A DNA stretch of 64,000 nucleotides from Trichuris trichiura (lineage: Eukaryota; Nematoda; Enoplea; Trichinellida; Trichuridae). The first letter of the stretch is position 1, and every line of letters starts with the position of its first letter. Both the position numbers and the translations under genes were made by a program. Below are positions 10,349-22,157 of this stretch, piece after piece. The notes under the pieces were generated by a model. The model searched no databases, was not told where the DNA came from, and saw only the letters and a list, made by a program, of their open reading frames with translations. The DNA lies in assembly GCA_037903355.1 (NCBI GenBank), contig JBAJFE010000014.1:6820001-6884000 (forward strand), in the 5' to 3' direction.

Positions 10349-11696
10349 TCATCTTTGGAGTAAAAAGGCAGGCTCTTCGTGGCCTTTTTTATTGGACCAA
10401 GCATCTACGTGACTAAGTTTTCATTCTGTTCACATGCGTTTTTAAGTGACAAATCGAACCGGAAGCATTCCTTTGTCATCGTCTGAAGTGAGAAAAGCGA
10501 AAAATAAACAAAACTGAGCAAATCCGTCTTCTTTTGACTGGCAATGCGGTCCAGTAGTCCAGCCTCCGATGTCTTGCGTTGGCGGAAATCTTACCCTATG
10601 GAAGGGCGACCGGGTATCGATTAAATTGCATACTACAAATTGTCGAGAGCATTGATCATCTTTACCACTTTATCTTCTGCGTGATCTCAGATCCAGCATT
10701 GGGATGGTTGATTGCGGCTTCCAAAGTTTCAGCTGATGCGCGTCGAGATTCCAAATCCATTGCGCTGATAATGTTATCAGTTACAATTTTGGACAATCAG
10801 AGGCACTTACTTGAGATTGTAAAGATTTTTACGTGTAGCTTGTCCGCATTGGTTTCTTTTTTCTCTCTGTCTGAGGGAACAGCAGAGAGTAGAGAACTTC
10901 GATCCGCGATGATCGTCGAAATCGAAGCTGGCGAGATCAAGATGGACCACGAACTGAATTATCAGTATGCTTTCTTCTGCGTTCTTCTTTTTGGGCTAGT
11001 ATCAGGCTGCGATCAATATTCGACTGCCTTACTTGATCGATGTAGGCGTCCAGATTGTTTTCTAGATCTTCCAGGATTCGAACACATTCTCCGAAGATTG
11101 TCTCGTACACCCAACGGTCGTAGAGGCAATAGCGCATATCGTGTTGTGCGTGCCAGCGATTCTCTGCAGCTTGATCGTAGACCACTCCTCTGGGGGTTGA
11201 TCGAGCCACAACAGGTTGATCTTCAGCAAGGAGAAAGAGGGCCTGTTCTGTTTCCGTAGATCTCGAGGGGCGACCGCAAATTACTTGCGCCCTTGAGGTT
11301 GATACACAGCCGTAAGATGACGCAGGCGAAGATGGGTTTGATATATCGATCGAAGCATCAGGTGATAAAATTTTAGGAGTCATTAATGCTATATCCTTAA
11401 GATGTTTTGGATCGAAGGGACGCTTGGCCTCCTGATCAACCACCTTTTCTCCTTCTCCTTCTTCTTCTTGTTCTTCTGTCAGTGTCCTTCCTTTTCGCAA
11501 AGTTAGAGCCATGGCAAGCCAGCTTTCCCTTGCGCCACAGTCTGCTGGACGGCTTACTTTGCCTGGCGCATTCACAACGTCTATAAATCTTCACTAGAGG
11601 GTGAGATAGATTCGGTCGACCAATGTAGGCGCCGCAAGCGATCATCAGTGGATCCCATTGGCCAATTTTTCCCCCGCGGCTCCTGTACTCAGACAT
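10349..11696 (-). CDS. Unidentified spliced gene, five exons proposed
   Basis: Five minus-strand exons join in phase: 11696-11558 (ATG, then MSEYRSRGGKIGQWDP), 11490-11033, 10953-10811, 10764-10666 and a tentative last exon 10412-10349. Donors are GTAAGC, GTAAGG, GTAAGT and GTAAAG. Exons 2-4 are the best supported. The product has an acidic Glu-rich stretch (TEEQEEEGEGEKVV), a Ser/Pro-rich segment, an aromatic segment MRYCLYDRWVYETIFGEC followed by an acidic helix ending NNLDAYIDQ, and a charged helix DLESRRASAETLEAAINH. I recognise no domain. An overlapping plus-strand open frame (10579-11259) is treated as a shadow. The first intron's acceptor (GCGAAAAG) is weak, so the N-terminus may instead be the ATG near 11511. 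Confidence 0.5.
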
Positions 11697-11699
11697 TGT

Positions 11700-12235
11700 T
11701 TTTTATCTTTTCTCTGCATTTAGCAGCTGTCTTGCTACCTCACAGCATCGATCAACGTCTGGCGGTTGAAGGCTGCCAACTGACGTTTGATTGTTGGCAC
11801 TTCGTTTCTTCGACGTTGGCATCTCCTGTTCTCGTGCCCTATTTCTCAACAAAATTGTCTTGCTGGCAGAGAGTTTAACACAGACTGGCGAAGACCACAT
11901 TTCAATTCATTTAGTTGCGCTTTTTTGTTCTAAGCCGTGTTGCTTGCCGAAAATGATGTTCTGTTTATCAAGCCAGCCACACACCAGTTTTCATGCCTGA
12001 CGGTCTTGCGGGCGCGTAGAAATTCCTCCAACGAAATTAGTTCACTCATTTTCTGACTGATTATAAGCCGAGTAATCCTAAATCCGTTAGGTTCATTGTA
12101 GTTCACTTTACGTGTTAACAATTTTCAGCAATGCTTTGCGAATTGCGTTGCTTGTTCTCGCGAATGGCCATGGTTTGGGAAAATGACTGCATCACAATGT
12201 CGCGTGTTTCGCCTTAAGAAGGAACTGTTTTGCTT
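11700..12235. other. No gene recognised
   Basis: Putative upstream region of the minus-strand gene ending at 11696. Short opposing open frames only. Confidence 0.3.
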
Positions 12236-12672
12236 TCAAGTAATTCTAGCTGACTTTGTTTGCGGACGTTTCTGGTACCGCTTGGCGAAGCGAACCTTTT
12301 CATCCCTTTCTGAACTGGTAGTTGCTGTTTCTATTTTTCTAGCATTTGTTGTTGATGCCTTCGAAAGGAGCAGATGTACGACAGTCGAACGTTTGATCGG
12401 ACAATGCCAAATTTTAGCGTTCATTTCAATGGCGTGCGTTTTCACTGATTCGTAAGCCAGTTTCGTAAAGGTTTCTGAAGACGTGGCAACGAGTTTTTCA
12501 TGCATTGCCTTGATATTCCGTGATGAACTGGTCTGCAGATTTGTGTCCACTGGTTTAAGGCGCTCTTTGTACGCTTTTTTAGTCTTTAGACCCTTCGAGG
12601 ATAAAAGAGAGATGACAAAAGCAGTGAAGCTTTGCTGCTCAACAGCTAATCGCTGCGCGCTTTCGCTCAGCT
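12236..12672 (-). CDS. Hypothetical Lys/Ser/Thr-rich open frame
   Basis: A minus-strand frame open from about 12672 to 12236, around 145 codons. The upstream limit could be an acceptor (TTTTCAAAAAG) rather than a start codon. The product is rich in Lys, Ser, Thr and Ala and looks helical (NIKAMHEKLVATSSETFTK). No family is recognised and no donor is convincing, so it may be a chance frame. Confidence 0.25.
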
Positions 12673-12689
12673 TTTTGAAAATGTGAGCT

Positions 12690-13323
12690 TGTCAGCCTGC
12701 GAGTGTTTCTCGGGTTATTACGCTCAACTGAAGCGTTACGCAGCGCTAACTTTTCCATTGCGAGGCCTGGCAAATTTAAGGAAAAACGTCGCAGTGGTTT
12801 CCTTCACTATTAAATGCGGCGAGGCGACAGCGGCTGCTGATGTATTAATAGTTTGCTATTGCACGCTGAAGTCAACAAGGTGACAATAAATTTATTCGTA
12901 CTAATTGTTGGGCCAAGTCACGCAGTCTCTCTAATAACCACTAGTGGCAGAATTGAATCCAATCTGACTTCCTCTGAGAGCAAGGAATCCATACTGGCTT
13001 TCACTGAGACCAAAGCCTTGCCCCGAGCGTAGCTGGTTGTTGAGCTTGACTGAAAATTTATGAAGTATCTATAATTCGCGATGACCCTTCAATGTTTATC
13101 TGGTGTTTAACTAACGATTTCTCTTGACCTGTTGAACTGTGCGTTAATAATAATTGTCAGTTTATTTTTGCTGTTTCCTTTTCTAGCTGGGCTATTAATA
13201 AAAGCTGCGTTTTGCACTAAATTGCATTGGAGCTGCTACGTGAGTTTGTGAACTTGCAACTTAGCTAACGTTTTCATTTCTATTTCATTCTTTTGGGAAA
13301 CGTGGTATGCTTTGCATTGCATC
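12690..13323. other. No gene recognised
   Basis: Short frames only. A small repeat of a TCCAATCTGACT / CCATACTGGCT type lies at about 12958-13000. Confidence 0.3.
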
Positions 13324-13331
13324 TTATAAAC

Positions 13332-14231
13332 CAGGGGTGGGGAACGTCCGGCCCGCGAGGCCATTTTCCGCCCACGCGCTGGGCAACCGCACATGGATGC
13401 GAGATTCAGTGAAATGTGATTGTGGGAGCTTATTTTTCATAATGCGATAAACATATTGTATGTGAATCCTAGTAAGAACATAAATCTTGCGTAACAAGCA
13501 AAGAGCGTCAGGCTGGACCGGAAGACTGCGTTTCTGACAGCTCTCTGTCGACAAACCGACATTGTTAGTCCTGGGTGACAAGCAGTAGGCGGCACTATAG
13601 TCCGTGAGCTCGCGTCAGTAGGGGGGACCATTGCTTTTTTCGAGATAACGACTGTCCAGCTTGCTAGAGCACTTCTGCTTTTTTTGCTCTCAGTAGTCAC
13701 TGGCATCGTTCTCGCCTTCTCTCGCTACCGTTCTCGTCGATTTGCGCCGGCTGCCTGTCCTTTACGTCTTCGAAGTACAAAAGGATTATTTCGTTCTCTA
13801 TAGTTGCGATTATGTTCTTGACAACTGGGTTGCAGAATTGTCTCAAAATTCTGCCTTTTTATCTCAGAGTTGCCTCACCAGGGAAAAGCAGTTCCAAGCA
13901 TCCCGTTAGGGGTGACTTAATAAACATACGTGCAAACAAAGCAGGCTGTTTTTCGTTTAAGTATGTTATACGGCCCGCGAACGGTCTTATATACGTCTTG
14001 TTGTAACTCGAGCGTGCGTTGAGGGAGCCAGTCGACGTGAAGAACGTTTACTCGAGAAGCGCAAGTCAGAGAGAGACAAATGACTACTTCTAGTGCTACA
14101 GACAATGACACACACTGTGTCGTCCTGATTCGCAGGAGACACACAGTGGGTGATAAGCAAGAGTATTTTGAGTGCCGCTATATACAACACTTCTAAACGG
14201 CCCGCGGCACCAAAAAGTTTCCGCACCTCTG
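13332..14231. mobile_element. hAT-superfamily element, 900 bp, non-autonomous
   Basis: Starts CAGGGGTGGGGAACGTCCGGCCCGC-like and ends with the inverse (...GGCCCGCGGC ... CCGCACCTCTG), the classic hAT end with GGCCCGCGG subterminal tracts. It is flanked by a perfect 8-bp duplication TTATAAAC (13324-13331 and 14232-14239). The interior has only short open frames and no BED finger or dimerisation motif that I can recognise, so it is likely a deletion derivative. Confidence 0.9.
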
Positions 14232-14864
14232 TTATAAACAATTAGAAAAGTATAGTTTATTAACGCATTAACGTTGCTTAACTAAATTTCCATTAACTGC
14301 TCCATTGATCATGCGTTCTTGCGATTTATTTGCAGTGAAGTTTTCATGCAGCTTTTTGGAATTCCTTGACTTTAAGAAATAAACGAGTCCGTACATACGT
14401 ACGGTGAAAGTATACTTTTGCATGACGCCAGAGCAAATGGAGTACTATTCGTCGGGTTCATTACCATCCTCGGTGAGCTCACATTCATGATAAAATTCCG
14501 CATAAACGTACGAACGGTTTTTCGAACTGCTTTCTGTACCGGCGAATTGCCATTTTTTTGACATGCCATACTTAATGTCCGGTCAATAATTGATTTGGTT
14601 GACCCTTACATTTATAAATTTTAGCTGTTCCTTATGTTTTACTTGTCCTTGAATTTGTTAAATAGAAAATCTCATCTATTCTCAGAGTCCAGTTGGAATA
14701 CGTTCCGCGGATACGTCCTTTCAGAAAAGTAGTAGTAGCAGATAATGGTCTGTTCATCCAAAGAAGCTCCGGAGAGTCTTAGAAATCACAGGGTTTACTC
14801 ATTAAGCATACTTTCAGTTTCCTTGCTATGGTCATTCATTGTGCATGACTGGTGCGAATAAAGC
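14232..14864. other. No gene recognised
   Basis: Short open frames only (for example 14372-14569 on the minus strand). No supported feature. Confidence 0.3.
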
Positions 14865-14880
14865 TATGCTTCAGTTGCCT

Positions 14881-15276
14881 TGAAAACCTGGTGCTTTGGT
14901 ACGGGAGTGTGCGTTTTCATATTGAAGGTATCTTTATTACGGCTTCTCCCGTTAAGACGTAAAGTAAAAAAAGATTGAGATTCTCCCGTGGAAGAAAAAA
15001 CTAGAAGCTCGCCCAAATACACGGACAAATCTCCCTATGAGAATACAGGAGTAAGGGAATGGCAGCTGACAGACAAAGAAGAAATAACCTTTAAAATCTT
15101 TAAACTCTCGTTTTAAAACCACGGAAAGCGATGAAAGTTGAATTGTACCCCACGCACTACACTTTATCTCACCGCTGAAGACGGGTCGCGAAAGACCTGA
15201 AAGCTCCGGAAAGAAAGAAAAAATCTTTTTTTACTTTACGTCTTAACGGGAGAAGCCGTAATAAAGATACCTTCAA
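14881..15276 (-). mobile_element. Miniature Penelope-like element (396 bp)
   Basis: Flanked by a perfect 16-bp duplication TATGCTTCAGTTGCCT (14865-14880 and 15277-15292). It has near-terminal inverted repeats of about 55 bp (around 14921-14978 and 15218-15276, containing ACGGCTTCTCCCGTTAAGAC and its inverse). On the left an extra ~40-nt extension (TGAAAACCTGGTGCTTTGG...) corresponds, inverted, to the 43-nt extension at the right end of the larger Penelope-like element (57475-57517). Between the arms lies a CTGAAGA...GAAA...CTCCGGA motif shared with the other Penelope-like terminal repeats. It has no RT. Confidence 0.75.
15175..15214 (+). ncRNA. Hammerhead-ribozyme-like motif in the miniature element
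   Basis: CTGAAGA, an imperfect hairpin (GGGTC ... GACCT), GAAA, then GCTCCGGA. The trailing GTC seen in 57388-57426 has decayed here. It belongs to the same family as motifs at 45913-45952, 48245-48284, 55579-55617 and 57388-57426. Confidence 0.4.
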
Positions 15277-15292
15277 TATGCTTCAGTTGCCT

Positions 15293-18200
15293 GCACAATC
15301 CAAAGTAGCTCAGTTTCAACATTTTAACTGTAAGTGAAATCAAAAAGTGGATGAATCGTTCGCTCAGCTCCCTAGAATTATGTTAACACTTTCGCATCAC
15401 TTCTTGTGAATTTTTGTGATTGCAACCGTTTTCCCCGTAAAAGTGATTAAATCAGTTTATTAAGAATGTACAGTTTTTATACTTTGCTACCGAAAGGCCG
15501 TTTTGGCGCAAACGGTGGTTTCCTAGCCGTCCTACTCCTTCAGCGTCACTCGAACCGGAAGATAACGGAGAGTCTGAGTTTGGAAAGAAAGGTTAAAGAG
15601 GACAGCTGGCGCAATCAAATATGGCTGTATCTTCTGGCAATATTCATGGGAAATTTTTCGAAACCTGTTCGAAAGTTTTGTTTTGGTTCCCTTGCTTCTG
15701 AATTTGGTAGTTTGCGTTACTGTGCTCTTCTTGTCACCTGAAAAGCCGTAGCGGTAGTCCCCAGAATTGGACAGTTACTGTTACCTCTTATCTCTAACTT
15801 GATGAGAAATGTTGCATTGTGTAGAATTTTCCAATCATCAGTGACCTCAGGTCCACCGTCGCGGCTGAGGCCGCGATATTGTTTTATTGTGAAGTCCCTC
15901 TTTCATTTACGAAAGCGGCTCTGCGAATCGTAATGAAGTTTTAGAGTACCTGAGCAATGTAACTGGTGTATCATAGCTGCGAATATCGTTTGCGCTAGGT
16001 TCCCCATTACACCGTTCGCGATTAGCTTAACTGTAGTCGTCTTCGGGCCTATCTCTGGGATTTGCAAACCAACGCAGGTACCTTATATCAGCCTTGAATT
16101 TGTCAGCTTAAGTGTCAGCCTTCTATTGAAAACAGGACGCATATGAATCACATTTAACTTCATGGAGAAATCTTATAGCGATGTAGGCATTATCTTTGAG
16201 TTTTTCGTTCCTAATAACTGCTCTTGAGTACCATTTCAAAACAAAGTCTGCAACTAAGTAGCTTTCCTGCCTTTCGATTGTTCCCTACACTTAAGTACGC
16301 AGCCTAGTTCCCGTCCAAAGCTCAAGCAGCGTTGCTGATGAAATTGAAAATATAGGGTGCCAGTATTCTCTAGTCACTGTGAATAAACGCAAGGATCTCT
16401 CAGGTAAAAAAGAAAAAGGCGAACAACTGTTACGCAACCAGGATAACAAAAACTCTATTCACGTGATACACAACTGGAAGAACTAATTTTTGAGAAATTT
16501 CTTGCAAAGGCTATTTCATTGAAGCTCACGCATCCTCTTTACCTACTTCCCCAGGCAGTGATTTTCGTCCGTTTTCCGGTTGCACTGACGCTAAAGAGGG
16601 GACAGGATGGTTCTTGAAATCATCGATGTCAATAGAGAATTCCACCAGAAAGCAGGTATTTCGTAGTGAATACGAAGATTTACGCACCCATTGAGTAAAG
16701 CGTGATCGATGAAGTTCTTCGGAAACATTTTACACGTTTGACGAGTTGGAGCGTTATAAAAAGCTGCATCTCAAAGATACTTGATCAAAACGTGTTTAAG
16801 CTTTTTTTGCGTCTTATATTGTTTTCAAGCCAAGCACTGAGCTCAGAGTTTCCATCTGCCAGCGCCTGACATTGCGTTCTGTTAACAGTAACCGATAGGT
16901 TCCACCGATCGCAGAACTCGTTGCTTTAATGCTGTGAAAACAGGCAGACCTACGTTCTAGTCACTTACCTGCAATCCGTTATTGCATAGCATGCTGAAGT
17001 TCAACGGGAGCTTGGAGTAAAGGGAGCTCTGATGAGAAGTTTATAATGAATTGATTGCATCTTTTCCCTGAATGAAGAAAAATATTAGTTGCTTCCGGTA
17101 AATTTGGAATGAAACTGTCCTACCCATTCGTATTCTTTTACCTCAAAGGCAGCTGGTTCGCTTTCAAAATCACGCCACCTATTGACTTCGAAAGGGCGTC
17201 TTGCCTACACTGTTGTCTGTTTAGGTTTGAAGGTAATTTTTTTCCTTATAAAAATGAATCTGATCTTTTTGATTCTCTGTCACTGTACAAAAAATTCACC
17301 AAATTTTATGTCGTTACGATCTTTTGCTCTAACCCAAATTGTTATTGTAAACTCGCAGTCGTTTTGAAGGAAGCGGATGTATTTTAGGATCTACTTGACA
17401 GATTGTTCGATCTCCTCGCTTCTTCATGCAGTATGCTTATTTTTTGTGACGAGGGGATGGCAGAATATAATGGAAAGGCAGCCAGCGCAACGTCGATTAA
17501 TGAAATAGTAATCCAACGTACGATGTGAGTAGTTGGTTTCTCGCAAGAACTTTTTCTACACTACTGACCGATGAGACGCTCAAACCCGCAGTTGGCATGA
17601 GATATTCATTCTGAGATGAAAGGTCTGGCATATTTTTGCAACCGTGGAGATTCTGCATGAAGCTTCTGAAATTAAGTTTGGATAACGTACCAAAGTCGCT
17701 CAATTTACGTTGACAAACACCTTACTTTCAGTCGCCTCGTAATTGCCGTGTGATGTGACAACGAAAACCTTTGAGTTCCACTTTCAAAGTTTTATAAACC
17801 TGCCTTTTAAGTCAGTTAATGAATTTACGGAACTGAACAATTTTCACAGTTAGCTATTGTGATTACGTCGCACTAGTCTAATTGACCTGCTTACTCCTTG
17901 TTATGCGTTAGTATTAACAAAATGTCAAAGTTTTTGGCCGTCAAGTTTTCTTTTGCTCAAACTGGATCACTTTTTCATGAAGAACAATATGTTTAAGCTA
18001 ATTAGAAAGCGACTTGTTTTAACTTAGATGACTTTTGTAATGCGCTGTATTCCTAAAGGTATATTTCGTTTTGTTGCCGAATCGGTTTTGGAAGCAATAA
18101 AATGAGTTATGCGTATTGTTTGCTTTCCCAATGCATTAAAAGATAGTGTTTCCACCGTGCTGTGGTTAATAATGGCCTGTTCGGTCTCCGTCGATATTGC

Positions 18201-19030
18201 AGGAAGAAAGTTTGCCCACAAGTACTAGAAAAATTTTTGATGCTAAAACCAGCTAGTGATTCGTAATATTTTTGGTGATATAGATCCCCGCTTCGACGCT
18301 GATAACAGCTCAATGTTCCGGGCTGTGACTGCTGAAAGATTTCGCAAGTGAGGCAATTCGATTAAATAAGACAGCACTGAAGTTTGCCACATCGGCTGAC
18401 TCTTCCCTTTATGAAAAATTCCTCTGTTGCATGCAATGCTTAATGGCAGTTTATCGCCCACAGTAGAACTTCTTTCGGCATTGCGTCAATCATGTTAAAT
18501 CTTTTTGCTAATTAGTCAACTGAAAGTAATATAAGTTCGCTGTTGTCATTTCAGCAATGTTCACTGCGTTTTCTTTAGCCACAGATTTCATCTCAAAAAA
18601 TAGTTATCTCTGCTCATCAATAAGAAGCAACCCCTCATCCGCAAAAGCCACACATTGAGCTTCCGGGATCGCTTTTGCATCCACTGGCTTTACGTGCAAT
18701 TCCAGTTTTTTACTTGTTTGTACAACGTCTGCGGTGCAGTCAGTTTTTCTACTGAATCCTCTAATCTCTCAGAGTCATCCATATTGGTGGGAATTAACTT
18801 TTTCCAAACACCTCTTAGTGTTGCCATTTTAATTTCTCGCCACGAGTATTCTTAGTCGATTCCAAAGTCATCAGTCCTTTCCAAAAGGTTTTCAGTTTAC
18901 TTTGTTCAAAGACGCCTGAGGATACCTGTCTATTGCCGTTATAGCCTGCCGAATGTATTTCTCAAATAGAAAGATCTGAAAATCCAGACTACTCCTGGAT
19001 CCGTCGGTTGCAGGATAGATGTTGTGTTAA
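15293..19030. other. No gene recognised
   Basis: 3.7 kb of mostly AT-rich sequence. Open frames such as 15466-15741 (+) and 17109-17387 (+) contain no recognisable domain. The first exon or promoter of WDR37 could lie here or nearer the gene, but I could not find it. Confidence 0.35.
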
Positions 19031-19034
19031 GGGT

Positions 19035-19285
19035 TGTTGTTGTTTAAAAGCCTAGGATGGTTTGGGCATGTACTCCGACGAGAAGACAACCATCCCCGCG
19101 AAAAAGCTACTACTGCACACTCAAGTAAAGGGAAAACGTCTTCGAGGAAGACCCAAACTGAGATGAATGGACAAAATGGAAGCAGATATAAATGAACTAC
19201 TAATCGCTGACAATTAAACACACGGGTGACTCAACTGGAAAAACATTACCAGAGCCGCAGATCCCACATAAGTGGGACAAGCGCG
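19035..19285 (+). pseudogene. LINE reverse-transcriptase 3' fragment
   Basis: The plus strand translates to RWFGHVLRREDNHPRK, then a KGKRLRGRPKLR motif, and (after a stop) MDKMEADINELL and NITRAADPT. This is the signature of the C-terminal end of RTE/CR1-type LINE polyproteins (WFGHVxRR, GRPxxxW, DxxxW, R..AADP). It is heavily truncated and carries several stops. Confidence 0.75.
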
Positions 19286-20316
19286 AAAGAAAAAAATTCG
19301 GCAATAGTATGAATACCGTTCAAGGAAAGCTCTGGGACAGTATGCCAGTGTCTGCAACTGGACTGATCCCGAGGCTGTTATGAGGCAACGAAGCACCGCC
19401 CAGCTTGAGATTCCATGACGGCCTGTGAATCAGATCTCCTGACTCGATGTCCGCGTTTGCTGACTGCTTCCTAGGAAGTGCTTGGATTCGCTGACCAGCC
19501 ACGCTAGAGGACCACCGATTTGATGGCTCCTAAATAGGTGGACCAGTGGGAGACGCCTGTTTGCTGATGGTTAGTGGGAAATGTTAGTGTCAAGACAAAC
19601 TAACTTATTTTTGTACGAATCTAATGCAGTTGAACCTCCGTAATTTCACCACCCAAGAGACTGGCAAAAATTGGCCAACATAGGTAGGCGGTCAGCATAG
19701 AGAGGCTGTGGGTATAAGTGGCTCGGCTGAATAGATTAGTATCTGTACGCATTTTATTCTGTTGCACAGCATCTAGTAAAGGTCTATTAAATGGCGAGGT
19801 GGATAAAGCTAACGACATTGTAAAATCATACATAAGCTTTTTGGGACTGCAATGCTTGTTGAAAAAGGTGCCAATTATAGTGCGGTGCTAGTTCTTACTA
19901 CAGACATAAGCGGTAAGGGCGAACTCTGCGCTAGCTACCCCGCTCAGCATCTCTGAGCATTTTTCAGCATTGAAAATGTCTTCTTCCTTGAAGCCACTGG
20001 GAAAATAACGAAACTTCGCGATGAAGTCTTCCAAGACCTCGACGAAAACTTTAATAGATTCGCCGCGTAAGATTTTCTGAGAAATCTTATGACGGAGCTT
20101 GAACTTCTCGAGCCAACCGCTTGATGCTCAGAAACCTGTCAAGCTGAATTGTAAGGCGAATCTTCTAGCAACTTCCTGGATTATTGGGCAGAGATCTGTG
20201 CATTAGCTGCTCTCATTTGCTTAAACCAATTTAACGCCGCTTCATTGACTGGGTCGAAGGAAATTCTCCTCCTTTTCCGCCGCACGTGTCTGCCTTCCTT
20301 TTCATATCTTTCCAAG

Positions 20317-21460
20317 GGGAGACGTTAATTTCCCGTACGGTTATTTGCCGAACGGTCATTAGCCTGAATGGTCGCTTGCCGGATAGGTCAGTTGCCTGCA
20401 TGGTCAGTTGCCGAACGATCATTAGCCTGAAGGTACGTCTGCCGGACGGTCATTTATCCGAATGGTCATTTGGCGGAAATTCATTTCCGGAATGGCTATT
20501 TGCCTCAAATGATCGTTTAGGGTCAGAATGTGCATATATATGCGTATGGCTTGCTGAGGGTAATTATTAGCTGATTCTCGGAAATGTAATTTCTGTTCGG
20601 CAACTGATCCGACGGGAACATCCCTGATACACGATACAACACGGACGCAAGCTTAAGGTCAAAAATTAAATACTCGTTCGCTTTTCCTTTCCTTTGACCA
20701 GAGAACGTTCCAGAAGCTTATGACGAAATAAAGGACAGCATATCAATAGAAACCGCTGAACTGTCGGAATGATTCGATGCAACTTTCGTAAGGGGTAAGG
20801 TAAGGAGAAGGCTGCGCAATGGTACATCTGTCGTCACTGACGTTTCCGCCGAATTTATGGTCCGTGCATCGCTGCGTCCTGAATAGATTGCCGCGTACCC
20901 TAAACAATGTGGAGGCATGGCACAGTAGATGGGAAAACTTAGTCGGCCGAGCACCTGTCGGTGTGCACCGAATTATAAATGAAATTCGAAATGAGCAGCG
21001 GAACGTTGAAAACCAATGTGAACGAATCCGATGAGGAGAGAAGACGACTAAAAGAAAACACGGTCGTGTTCGCAGGGAAGAAAAACTTGTGGAAATAATC
21101 AACGATCGAGTAAGTCACCCTGCAGTTATGGACTACCTGGGCGCAAATGCCTGCAATCTGCCTACATGAGTACGCATATAACGTATATTGTTCTACACCA
21201 GTTATAGGTGTTACTCTTGCGTGCACAGGCTTGCATTTTCCTATTCTCATAATAAATAATCTCATCGTCATAATGCTAGCGCGCCATGCTTTCAAATTTC
21301 GTTAAACGGAAGTTATTGCAAGCTTAATTTTTCGGCAAAGTAATTACTCAGGCAAATGACCGTTCGGCAACTGACCCGACGGGCACATGACCGTTCAGGC
21401 AAACGACCGTTAGGCAACTGACCTGTTGGCAGTTGACCGTTGGGCAACCGAACCAAACCC
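20317..21460 (+). mobile_element. Mutator-like element (MULE) with subterminal repeats
   Basis: A 1,144-bp insertion flanked by a perfect 9-bp duplication CTTTCCAAG (20308-20316 and 21461-21469), the target length of Mutator transposases. The empty site reads CTTTCCAAGTACTCACG in the sister Tigger copy near 35710. It begins GGGGAGACG and ends AACCAAACCCC. Both ends carry irregular units of roughly 20 bp with a TTGCC...GGTCA core, inverted relative to each other (20330-20520 and 21345-21450). The interior holds transposase relics: LNNVEAWHSRWENLVG and INEIRNEQ at 20900-21034, resembling the C-terminal NNxxEGWHxxFxxLV segment of MULE transposases. Confidence 0.82.
20640..21034 (+). pseudogene. 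MULE transposase relic
   Basis: Discontinuous plus-strand coding with an RRRLRNGTS stretch, stops, then LPRTLNNVEAWHSRWENLVGRAP and IINEIRNEQRNVE. This is the end of a Mutator-type transposase as seen in animal MULEs. The DDE catalytic part is not visible. Confidence 0.6.
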
Positions 21461-22157
21461 CTTTCCAAGTACTCACGTTTACGTCTCTGGATGATGCTAA
21501 CAGTAGTCTTGTTGACATAAAACCGTTCCGCTGCCTTCCTTTAAATGTTGGTTTCGAGAAAGTGGATAAGATCCACTTTTTCCTTCAGTGCCAACTCTCT
21601 CGATTCTTTCTATTCGGCCATAGTGCAAACTGTAACCAGCTTCGTAGCTACTACTGCGTAAGCTGGAATATCCTTACTCGCGATGACACGTTAGGGCCAC
21701 CTCCCGCTCGGGTACAGCAAAGCGAATGAATAAAACTAAGCTCGACGCGAACGAATACAAATAGGCTTGTATCGTCATATTTCGCGCTATGGGAGAATGC
21801 TGCCGATGCCTAGGCGGGAGGTTATGTAATTGAGGAAACGCGCGATCTGCGCCAGCAAGCATGAAAACAGCATTGTCAAAACGACAGCAACCGGTTCTGT
21901 TATCAGGAATTCCCATTGCACTGTAATGAAAAACTTCGCTACTATGAGTTATAGCACATTGAGGCAATGACGGTTAACAACTGCTAGCGGCTGACACAGA
22001 GCAAACTGAAGTGGTCAACTTTCAGAGAGCAAACTAGCATTGCATCCATATACCAGGTCACGGCTAAAGCGGTCAACTTCCCACTTACGGGAGTGGTCAA
22101 CGTATAGGAGTTGTCCTTGCGCTGAAGGGAGGCCCAGGGAGGCACGTCCACGTATAA

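Larger units (their letters stand above)
19627..22156 (-). mobile_element. Tigger/pogo-type element, copy A1, interrupted
   Basis: The left end CAGTTGAACCTCCGTAA is a pogo-type terminus shared with 22564 and 30369. The segment 19860-20316 plus 21470-21960 is colinear with 35275-36210, including reversed coding for a CENP-B-like DNA-binding region. A Mutator-like element (20317-21460) sits inside it. Scattered pogo-MITE sequence (GGTCAACTT..., 22010-22130) follows. The right terminus is not clear because the region is also broken by the hAT MITE at 22158. Confidence 0.7.

Noticed and set aside
10579..11259. 226-codon open frame on the plus strand
   Set aside because: It lies opposite the spliced minus-strand gene whose exons have consistent splice sites and phase. 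The plus-strand product has no recognisable features and looks like an antisense shadow.
20330..20520. A CRISPR-like array of short repeats
   Set aside because: The units are irregular, have no constant spacers, are mirrored at the other end of the insertion and sit inside a 9-bp duplication, so they are subterminal transposon repeats in a eukaryotic genome.
21961..22156. A third complete pogo-type element
   Set aside because: Only scattered GGTCAACTT and GTTGTCCTTGCGCT pieces are present without termini or TA flanks; treated as part of the broken Tigger region.
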